Shown here piece after piece: positions 1 through 5,323 of a stretch of DNA of 5,323 nucleotides. The notes under the pieces are model-generated. The model saw nothing but the letters and a program-made list of their open reading frames with translations, was not told the DNA's origin and did not search any database. Position 1 is the stretch's first letter. Every line of letters starts with the position of its first letter. This DNA is from Thermoplasmata archaeon. GTDB taxonomy: Archaea; Thermoplasmatota; Thermoplasmata; Halarchaeoplasmatales; Halarchaeoplasmataceae. A program made the position numbers and the translations under genes. The stretch spans positions 1 to 5,323 of the forward strand of contig JAFDTP010000106.1 in assembly GCA_019594195.1 (NCBI GenBank), written 5' to 3'.

Positions 1-957
1 CTCTGGATTGAGAACCGTGCCCTCAGGTATTTCGATATTTAATGGCCTATAACAGCCCTCGTTAACTGGGATATCGTCGGGAAGAAGGCACCTGAGCACG
101 TAATATACTGCTGAAAAAGTAACAGGTTTGGGAGCGTTGATGTTCCCTTCGACTTGATCATCCGTGCCAGAAAAATCAAATTTCAATGAATCACCTTCGA
201 TCTCGATCTGAACTTGGAGTTTGACATCGTTTTTCCATTCCATGTAGTCCTTATGCGAAACATCGGCTTCAGGTAATCCATCTATGATCTTTCTCGTCCT
301 TCTCTCAGAGTATTCGATCACCTGTTCTTTGAAAGCGAGATATTTCTCCATACCGTATTTCTCTACAGCTTTCTTGAACTCCTCAGCACCCTTCTCGTTA
401 GCTCCTATCTGCGCTCTTATATCACCCATCCTTTCTCTAGGTGAGCGTGATCTTCTCAGCTTTTCCATCACCTTTTGATTCATGTTCCCATCTTCGATCA
501 AAATAGTAGGTGGTATCACGATGCCTTCTTCATCCAAGTTTTTACTGTCCCCTGGCATAGAACCAGGAGTTATACCTCCTACGTCAGAATGGTGTGCACG
601 ATTTACGACGTATCCGATAAGGTTTTCATCCATGAATACGGGCTTTATCACGGTTATATCGGGAAGATGAGTTCCACCTGAATAAGGATCGTTCAAGATG
701 ATCTGATCTCCTTCTTCTGGTCGACATTCGACGACTGCGCTTTCAAGTGCGTTGGGCATAGCCCCTAGGTGAACGGGTATATGTTCAGCTTGAGCTATCA
801 TCTCACGCTCCGCAGTGAAAAGGGCGCAGGATTCGTCCTTGCGCTCTTTGATGTTGGGCGAATAAGCACTCCTTTGTAGAGCTGCCCCCATCTGTTCAGG
901 TATAGCGATGAAAGCATGCTTCATCACTTCCAATTCCGTGGGTTTCAATCTCTTCAT
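1..957 (-). CDS. hyuB: Hydantoinase B / 5-oxoprolinase beta-type subunit (HyuB), C-terminus cut off by the window edge
   Basis: This is the N-terminal 319 residues of a HyuB-family subunit, in frame to base 1. The family is usually somewhat over 500 residues, so roughly 60% is present. HyuB pairs with HyuA in cytoplasmic ATP-dependent enzymes that open cyclic amides (5-oxoproline, N-methylhydantoin). The N-terminus (MKRLKPTELEVMKHAF) is typical. Family motifs follow: NDPYSGGTHLPDITV (residues 89-103), RAHHSDVGG (120-128), PGSMPGDS (131-138), RERMGDIRAQIGAN (174-187), DFSGTDDQVEGNINAP (261-276) and GCYRPLNIEIPEGT (301-314). H97, D100 and H122 are spaced like the metal ligands of the homologous acetone carboxylase subunit, so they probably bind a divalent metal. 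The ATG shares one base with the hyuA stop (TGATG) and follows a strong SD, which fixes the start and implies translational coupling. Family is certain; the substrate (5-oxoproline or a hydantoin) is not shown by sequence. Confidence 0.95.
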   Translation of the reverse strand, partial: MKRLKPTELEVMKHAFIAIPEQMGAALQRSAYSPNIKERKDESCALFTAEREMIAQAEHIPVHLGAMPNALESAVVECRPEEGDQIILNDPYSGGTHLPDITVIKPVFMDENLIGYVVNRAHHSDVGGITPGSMPGDSKNLDEEGIVIPPTILIEDGNMNQKVMEKLRRSRSPRERMGDIRAQIGANEKGAEEFKKAVEKYGMEKYLAFKEQVIEYSERRTRKIIDGLPEADVSHKDYMEWKNDVKLQVQIEIEGDSLKFDFSGTDDQVEGNINAPKPVTFSAVYYVLRCLLPDDIPVNEGCYRPLNIEIPEGTVLNPE

Positions 958-2870
958 CAACTCACCTCCATCTCAATTACACCTGAAGCGAGGACCTTCC
1001 ACTTCCAATCCGGTGGAACTAGAATTGTCGAGTTCGTTCCCTCTATGATGCTTGGACCATAATCCCCTCCATCTTCCGAAAGAAATTCTCTTCTGTATAT
1101 CGAGGTCTTTTTCCAGCCGTCAGAGAAAAGGCATTCTCGATCAGAGGGATGTTCACCATCTTCTTTTTCATGTGGAAGTTCATCAATTTTTCGTTTTCTA
1201 ACGATCTCGATATGAACTCTAACAACTTCAATATCTTCGTCTTCGTTGGCATACCCGTATTTCCTTTTGTGCTCACTGTGAAATCTTTCTTCGGTTTCTT
1301 TCAATGATCTAGAATAAGGAATGTTGATATGATAGCTCTGTCCTCTGTATCTCAGACCTAGCAGAACTTGCTGTTTTCCCTCCTCGCTGACCTTTTCAAT
1401 CATATCTTCTATAGTATCATCTATCTCATCTTTATTGTCCAAAGAAGTCAAGATAGTCCTACTAGTTTCATGAGTAACGTCACCCGTAATCATACCTAAT
1501 GCAGAGAACACGCCCGCTAACGGCGGGATCAAAACTCTTTGTATACCGAGTTCTTCAGCTATCTTCGCGGCGTGTAATGGTCCAGCCCCACCGAACCCGA
1601 GTATAGAAAAATTCTCTGGATCCATACCCTTTTCGACGGTGATCCTCTTCATAGTTCTGACCATCTTGGAGTTGGATACTTTGTAAATGCCTCTTAATGT
1701 TTCTTCGAAACCCATCCCAAGATCATCTGCTAATCTCTCGATCGAAGCTCTCGCGTCTTCAAAATCGAGTTCCATCTTACCTCCAAGAAAATAATCAGGA
1801 TCGATATATCCCATGAGTAATAACGAATCAGTGACCGTCGGTTCGGTTCCTCCTCTTCCGTAGCATACAGGCCCAGGTTCTGCACCAGCACTTTCCGGTC
1901 CGACTCTCAAAGCCCCTCCTTCGTCACACCGAGCTATACTTCCACCGCCGGATCCGACTGTGACGATATCGACCATCTTCGACTGTATCGGGAATCCATC
2001 TATTTTCCCGTGGTCTTTCCAGGAGATCTCGCCGTTTATTATAGCGGCCATATCCGCACTGGTTCCACCCATGTCGAAAGTAACAAGATTAGATACTCCT
2101 ATTTCGTTCGCGATGAAAGCGCCCCCTGCGACTCCCCCAGCAGGCCCAGAATACAAGCAATCTACAGCATCTACCTTAGAACTTTTTTCTAAACCTCCAC
2201 CTGATTTCATTATGTAAGGTTCTTTTCCGAGTATCTCTGAAAGTGAATCGAAGTAATCTTCGATCAGCGGATCGAGATAAGCATCGAGCAGAGTGGTCAT
2301 ACCTCTCTCGTATTCTCTGAATTCTCCGGTGACTTCGTGCGACAGTGAATGGTTCACTCCAAACCTATCCAAGATTCCTCCGATCTTCTTCTCCTGTTCC
2401 GGATTTTGAAAAGAATGAAGAAGACAAACGGCGGCCGAAAGATCTTTTTCTTTCAGTTCTTCAGCAAGGGTTTCAACTTCAGACTCTGAGATCTCGTCGA
2501 AAATCTTTCCTTTCGGTCCAGTTCTGCAAGAAAGTCCGTAAGTATTTTCTTTTTTCAACGGGGGAGCGGGTTTTTCAACGTGAAGGTCATAAAGTCTAGG
2601 TCTTTCCTGTCTTCCTATGAACAAGAGATCTTCAAAACCTTCATTGGTCACGAAAGCGGACTCTTTGCCTTTACCTTCTATGAAGGCGTTCGTCGCTACC
2701 GTGGTCCCGTGGAACGCATCGCCTTTAACATCTATATCTTTCTTCTTAAGCCCTTCAACGATAGCTCTCTCAGGTCTTTTAGGGTTAGAAGCTACCTTGA
2801 AGTGTTTCAAACCTTCCTTGAGGACTACAAAATCGGTGAATGTGCCTCCGATATCGATAGATATGGACAT
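957..2870 (-). CDS. hyuA: Hydantoinase A / 5-oxoprolinase alpha-type subunit (HyuA), ATP-binding
   Basis: A complete 637-residue HyuA-family protein, close to the usual prokaryotic length. The subunit has an actin-like ATPase fold and phosphorylates the cyclic amide or its intermediate, working in the cytoplasm with HyuB. Visible motifs are the N-terminal phosphate loop DIGGTFTD (residues 6-13), HGTTVATNA (54-62), EYERGMTTLLDAYLDP (186-201), SGPAGG (241-246), the second phosphate loop FDMGGTSAD (265-273), GSGGGSIA (306-313), GPESAGAEPGP (324-334), FGGAGPLHA (426-434), GVFSALGM (453-460) and the C-terminal GPSIIEG...STILVPP signature (605-620). All key motifs are intact. I chose the ATG at 2870 because family members begin just before the DIGGT strand and a TATA-like box lies about 37 nt upstream. 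A GTG at 2897 would add nine residues (MAHFTLIEI) but would lie only about 10 nt from that box. It overlaps hyuB by one base. The role is 5-oxoprolinase or N-methylhydantoinase; the divergent pcp gene favours the former. Confidence 0.95.
   Translation of the reverse strand: MSISIDIGGTFTDFVVLKEGLKHFKVASNPKRPERAIVEGLKKKDIDVKGDAFHGTTVATNAFIEGKGKESAFVTNEGFEDLLFIGRQERPRLYDLHVEKPAPPLKKENTYGLSCRTGPKGKIFDEISESEVETLAEELKEKDLSAAVCLLHSFQNPEQEKKIGGILDRFGVNHSLSHEVTGEFREYERGMTTLLDAYLDPLIEDYFDSLSEILGKEPYIMKSGGGLEKSSKVDAVDCLYSGPAGGVAGGAFIANEIGVSNLVTFDMGGTSADMAAIINGEISWKDHGKIDGFPIQSKMVDIVTVGSGGGSIARCDEGGALRVGPESAGAEPGPVCYGRGGTEPTVTDSLLLMGYIDPDYFLGGKMELDFEDARASIERLADDLGMGFEETLRGIYKVSNSKMVRTMKRITVEKGMDPENFSILGFGGAGPLHAAKIAEELGIQRVLIPPLAGVFSALGMITGDVTHETSRTILTSLDNKDEIDDTIEDMIEKVSEEGKQQVLLGLRYRGQSYHINIPYSRSLKETEERFHSEHKRKYGYANEDEDIEVVRVHIEIVRKRKIDELPHEKEDGEHPSDRECLFSDGWKKTSIYRREFLSEDGGDYGPSIIEGTNSTILVPPDWKWKVLASGVIEMEVS
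962..969 (-). promoter_or_regulatory. Strong Shine-Dalgarno site of hyuB
   Basis: On the minus strand GGAGGTGA lies 4 nt before the hyuB ATG and inside the last codons of hyuA. It is a full match to the archaeal/bacterial anti-SD. It fixes the hyuB start and contrasts with the first genes of the transcription units here, which have weak or no SD. Confidence 0.85.
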
Positions 2871-2897
2871 TATTTCGATTAATGTAAAGTGAGCCAC

Positions 2898-2911
2898 TAA
2901 ATAATATTTAT
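2898..2911 (-). promoter_or_regulatory. Putative archaeal TATA box for hyuAB
   Basis: On the minus strand the run ATAAATATTATTTA, preceded by purine-rich CGGAG that could be a TFB-recognition element, sits about 34 nt upstream of the ATG at 2870. Archaeal TATA boxes are centred about 26-30 nt before the transcription start, so the mRNA would begin near 2875-2880 with almost no leader. This agrees with the lack of an SD before that ATG. A second box, TTTAAAAA (2938..2931), could serve the alternative GTG start at 2897. No transcript data; pattern only. Confidence 0.45.
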
Positions 2912-2929
2912 CTCCGAAGTTGACGAAGG

Positions 2930-2944
2930 TTTTTTAAATTATAA
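2930..2944 (+). promoter_or_regulatory. Putative archaeal TATA box for pcp
   Basis: TTTTTTAAATTATAA lies about 20-43 nt upstream of the two candidate pcp starts (GTG 2964, ATG 2973). This predicts a transcript starting around 2963-2968 with a very short leader. The TTTAAA core is self-complementary, so it could also act toward hyuA in the opposite direction. Confidence 0.45.
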
Positions 2945-2972
2945 CTACAAAACTCAATCGTGAGTGAAAAAC

Positions 2973-3605
2973 ATGCCCAACAAGATAAACAGAATATTGG
3001 TGACTGGTTTTGATCCCTTCGGCGGTGAGTCTATCAACCCGGCTTCTGAGGTAGTGCTCGAACTCGATGGAATAGAGATAAACGATTGTGAGATAATAGC
3101 GGAAGAGATCCCAACTGTTTATGGTGATTCCGCAGAAAAGGTAAAAGAGTTGATAGATGAAGTAGAGCCCGATGTGGTCCTTCACGTTGGCCAGGCGAAC
3201 GGTACACACGGGATCAGAGTTGAAAGGGTAGCACTAAATATAGACGACGCTAGGATCGAAGATAACGAGGGTAATCAACCAAAAGACGAGGTCATAGCTG
3301 AGGACGGTCCGACCGCTTATTGGACTGATATACCTACTAGAAAGATAGTTGAATCAGTCAAAGAAGCGGGTATCCCATCTTTCCTTTCCTATACAGCGGG
3401 AACCTTCGTTTGTAATCACATCATCTATTCTACGGCAAATCACGTAGAAAAAAACGATCTGCCGATACACTACGGATTCATCCACGTTCCTTTTTTGCCT
3501 GAGCAGGCTGTAGACAAGAACGATAAACCTCCAAGTATGGCAAAAGAAACCATCAAAGATGGACTACTTGTGGCTTTGGAAACGATAATAAAGGAATCGA
3601 AGTGA
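2973..3605 (+). CDS. pcp: Pyroglutamyl peptidase I (pyrrolidone-carboxylate peptidase)
   Basis: This cytoplasmic cysteine peptidase (family C15) removes an N-terminal pyroglutamate from peptides, releasing 5-oxoproline. The protein is complete at 210 residues from this ATG, a normal length for the family. It starts with the characteristic ILVTGFDPFGG strand-loop. The catalytic triad is present: Glu in RVERVALN (residue 84), Cys in TAGTFVCNHIIY (147) and His in GFIHVPFLPEQ (171). The Glu-Cys spacing of 63 and Cys-His spacing of 24 equal those of characterised bacterial enzymes (E81/C144/H168). The family block DDARIEDNEGNQP is also clear. The ATG was preferred over an in-frame GTG at 2964 (213 aa) because GTGAGTGA, a weak SD-like stretch, lies 5 nt before it; the choice is not certain. 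It is divergent from hyuAB across a shared promoter region, suggesting that the 5-oxoproline it releases feeds that enzyme. The next gene, gltX, starts 48 nt downstream and appears to have its own promoter. Confidence 0.96.
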   Translation: MPNKINRILVTGFDPFGGESINPASEVVLELDGIEINDCEIIAEEIPTVYGDSAEKVKELIDEVEPDVVLHVGQANGTHGIRVERVALNIDDARIEDNEGNQPKDEVIAEDGPTAYWTDIPTRKIVESVKEAGIPSFLSYTAGTFVCNHIIYSTANHVEKNDLPIHYGFIHVPFLPEQAVDKNDKPPSMAKETIKDGLLVALETIIKESK

Positions 3606-3617
3606 AACATTCAGGGC

Positions 3618-3631
3618 AAAAAATCAAATAT
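3618..3631 (+). promoter_or_regulatory. Putative TATA box for gltX (leaderless start)
   Basis: The 48-nt gap after pcp contains AAAAAATCAAATAT. Its TCAAATAT part (3624-3631) is centred about 26 nt before the gltX ATG, the expected distance from TATA box to transcription start in archaea. No SD-like purine motif is found between the box and the ATG, so a leaderless gltX mRNA is predicted. Read-through from pcp is also possible, since I see no T-rich terminator in the gap. Confidence 0.45.
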
Positions 3632-3653
3632 CCAACTTCATTATCCCATTGAT

Positions 3654-5315
3654 ATGTCCGAGGAAAAGAGAGATATCGTCAGGAAGTACGCCTTGAGAAA
3701 CGCGGTCAAGTTCGAAGGTGAGGCTTCAGTGGGTCCAGTCATGGGAAAAGTCATGGGTGAAGTCGAAGAATGCAGGGAAGATCCAGAAGGTACTAAAGAG
3801 TTGGTGAACGAGATAGTTGGTGAAGTCAATGGATTGTCTTTGGAGGAACAAAAATCAGAACTAAAAAGGATCATGCCTGAATTTTTTGAAGAGGATGAGG
3901 AGGAAGAAGAAGATAAGCTCCCTGAGATCGACGCTGAAACTGTAAAGATGAGGATGGCTCCTTATCCCTCAGGACCTTTGCATATAGGCAATGCTAGGAT
4001 GGTCATACTCAATGATGAATACGTGAAAAGGAACGATGGAAAATTAGTTCTTTTCTATGACGATACCATCGGTTCTGAAACAAAAAGACTTCTTCCCGAA
4101 GCCTACGACATGATCAAAGAAGGTTTAGAATGGTTGGATGTTGAATGGCACGAGACCTACTACAAGTCCGAAAGGATGGACATATATTACGAATACGGTA
4201 GAAAGATATTGGAGATGGAAGAAGCCTACGTATGTGAGTGCGATCAGGAAAGTCTCAGAGATAAGAGAGAGGCGGGAAAAGAATGCGAACACCGTGATCG
4301 ATCGAAGGAAGAAAATCTAGAACTATGGGAGAATATGCTGGAAGGTCAGGTTGAAGAAGGTGCCGCAGTAGTGAGGTTGAAGACCGACATGCAGCATCCT
4401 GATCCTGCTTTTAGGGACAGAGTTCTTTTCCGGATCTCTAAAAACGAGCATCCAAAGGTCGGTAACAGATATTCCGTTTGGCCGTTACTAGAATTTTCAT
4501 GGGCTGTTGATGACCATCTCATCGATATGACTCACATCCTGAGAGGCAAAGATTTGGTGATAGAAGACCGGATGGAAGAGTACATCTGGGATCTCTTCGG
4601 ATGGGAAAAGCCCGAGTTCTTACATTACGGCATGTTAAGGTTAAAGGATATAAATCTAAGCAAGAGCGAATTTCAGAGACAATTGAGAGAAGGCGAACTC
4701 AACGGTTGGGAGGATCCTAGAACCTGGTCTTTGCAATCTTTGAGACGTAGAGGTATACAGCCCGAGGCTGTCAGAGAATTCATACTCGACTTCGGCATGT
4801 CAGAAACTGATATAGAGGTCGCTCCTTCAAAATTGTACGCTAAGAACCGTGAGATGATCGACGAAGAAGCAAATAGATACTTCTTCGTTCCGGATCCAGT
4901 GAAGATCGAATTGGTCGGTGAAATAGAGCCTGAAAGGGCAAAGGTGGCGAGACATCCGAGCGATCCCGACCGCGGGTATAGAGAACTCGAGGTCAACAAA
5001 GAAGTCTATATACCGAAAAAAGAGTGGGAAGAATTTCAAGATGAAGAGATACGCTTGAAGAACTTCTGCAACATCGAATTGAGCGGGAAAAAAGGAAAGA
5101 TCACCGGTTTCGAAAACAAGGATATATTGAAGATACAGTGGCTCTGTGACGGGATGGATATCAACGTTGAAATGCCCGATTCTTCCATCGAAAAGGGTCT
5201 GGGAGAGAACAATCTTGAAGAGACTAAGATAGGCGATATCATCCAGTTCGAAAGATACGGTTTCGTCAAAATACAGGATAAGAATCCATGGACCGTGACC
5301 TACGGACATCCTTGA
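3654..5315 (+). CDS. gltX: Glutamyl-tRNA synthetase, archaeal type
   Basis: A class I aminoacyl-tRNA synthetase that attaches glutamate to tRNA-Glu using ATP. The protein is complete at 553 residues, the usual archaeal length. Residues 1-78 are the archaeal helical N-terminal domain (KYALRNAVKF, then GKVMGEV). A very acidic linker follows (79-87, nine consecutive Glu/Asp). The Rossmann catalytic domain carries MRMAPYPSGPLHIGNARM (99-116), with HIGN in place of HIGH. An insert with C194, C196, C211 and H213 looks like a zinc knuckle. WPLLEFSWAVDDHL (276-289) and THILRGKD (293-300) are typical active-site blocks. LSKSE (335-339) is the KMSKS loop. From about residue 385 the beta-barrel anticodon-binding region shows the archaeal/eukaryotic GlnRS-like architecture, not the helical bacterial one. 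Many archaea use such an enzyme to charge tRNA-Gln too, followed by amidation; that is an inference here. No SD precedes the ATG. It is co-directional with pcp, 48 nt away. Confidence 0.97.
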   Translation: MSEEKRDIVRKYALRNAVKFEGEASVGPVMGKVMGEVEECREDPEGTKELVNEIVGEVNGLSLEEQKSELKRIMPEFFEEDEEEEEDKLPEIDAETVKMRMAPYPSGPLHIGNARMVILNDEYVKRNDGKLVLFYDDTIGSETKRLLPEAYDMIKEGLEWLDVEWHETYYKSERMDIYYEYGRKILEMEEAYVCECDQESLRDKREAGKECEHRDRSKEENLELWENMLEGQVEEGAAVVRLKTDMQHPDPAFRDRVLFRISKNEHPKVGNRYSVWPLLEFSWAVDDHLIDMTHILRGKDLVIEDRMEEYIWDLFGWEKPEFLHYGMLRLKDINLSKSEFQRQLREGELNGWEDPRTWSLQSLRRRGIQPEAVREFILDFGMSETDIEVAPSKLYAKNREMIDEEANRYFFVPDPVKIELVGEIEPERAKVARHPSDPDRGYRELEVNKEVYIPKKEWEEFQDEEIRLKNFCNIELSGKKGKITGFENKDILKIQWLCDGMDINVEMPDSSIEKGLGENNLEETKIGDIIQFERYGFVKIQDKNPWTVTYGHP

Positions 5316-5323
5316 AGATAACC

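Noticed and set aside
284..681. Plus-strand open frames of 62-68 codons opposite hyuB
   Set aside because: They lie antisense to conserved HyuB motifs that read cleanly on the minus strand, and their proteins show no recognisable domain.
957..2870. HyuA as an acetone carboxylase subunit
   Set aside because: The organisation here is a simple HyuA-HyuB pair. I see no small gamma subunit in the window, and the neighbour is pcp. The left edge hides what follows hyuB, so it is not absolutely excluded.
1960..2892. Plus-strand open frames (60-100 codons) opposite hyuA, including 2580-2882 and 2617-2892
   Set aside because: All are fully antisense to hyuA motif regions, with low-complexity or random-looking translations and no start signals.
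3606..3653. Terminator or small RNA between pcp and gltX
   Set aside because: The 48-nt gap has neither a T-rich stretch nor a convincing stem-loop; it is adequately explained as promoter sequence.
4673..5309. Minus-strand frames of 108 and 160 codons under gltX
   Set aside because: They are shadows of the strongly conserved GluRS C-terminal half; the longer one is hydrophobic-rich only because it is complementary to purine-rich coding sequence.
1..5323. A hidden novel system: CRISPR array, transposon ends, toxin-antitoxin pair, tRNA or inverted/direct repeats
   Set aside because: By reading I found no repeated blocks with spacers, no terminal inverted repeats, no tRNA cloverleaf elements and no spare small genes. 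Nearly every base is within four conserved genes.

Overview
The window looks archaeal, most likely from the euryarchaeal side and possibly Thermoplasmatota. The main evidence is the complete glutamyl-tRNA synthetase. It has the archaeal/eukaryotic layout: an N-terminal alpha-helical extension before the HIGH-type motif, and beta-barrel anticodon-binding domains at the C-terminus. Supporting signs are AT-rich TATA-like boxes about 25-37 nt upstream of three gene starts, weak or absent Shine-Dalgarno (SD) sites at those starts, and one strong GGAGGTGA site at the only intra-operon start. Base composition is moderate to low GC, and the proteins are Asp/Glu-rich. The phylum guess comes from remembered resemblance in the GluRS active-site region and is weak.

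Layout: bases 1-2870 hold a minus-strand operon, hyuA followed by hyuB, encoding the two subunits of an ATP-dependent hydantoinase/5-oxoprolinase family enzyme. hyuB runs off the left edge. A compact AT-rich region of about 100 nt (2871-2972) separates it from divergently transcribed pcp (pyroglutamyl peptidase I, plus strand). After 48 nt comes gltX (archaeal glutamyl-tRNA synthetase), complete to its stop 8 nt before the right edge. Coding density is very high. I see no RNA genes, mobile elements, CRISPR arrays or long repeats.

How the genes may work together: Pcp removes N-terminal pyroglutamate (5-oxoproline) from peptides. The HyuA/HyuB family includes ATP-dependent 5-oxoprolinases, which open 5-oxoproline to glutamate, and GluRS charges glutamate onto tRNA. 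The head-to-head pcp/hyuAB arrangement therefore suggests a pyroglutamate-salvage module that returns glutamate to metabolism. The family assignments are firm. The specific 5-oxoprolinase activity of HyuAB is inferred from the neighbourhood, because N-methylhydantoinases share the same fold and motifs. Apart from this linkage, the window is ordinary metabolic and translation-gene territory.
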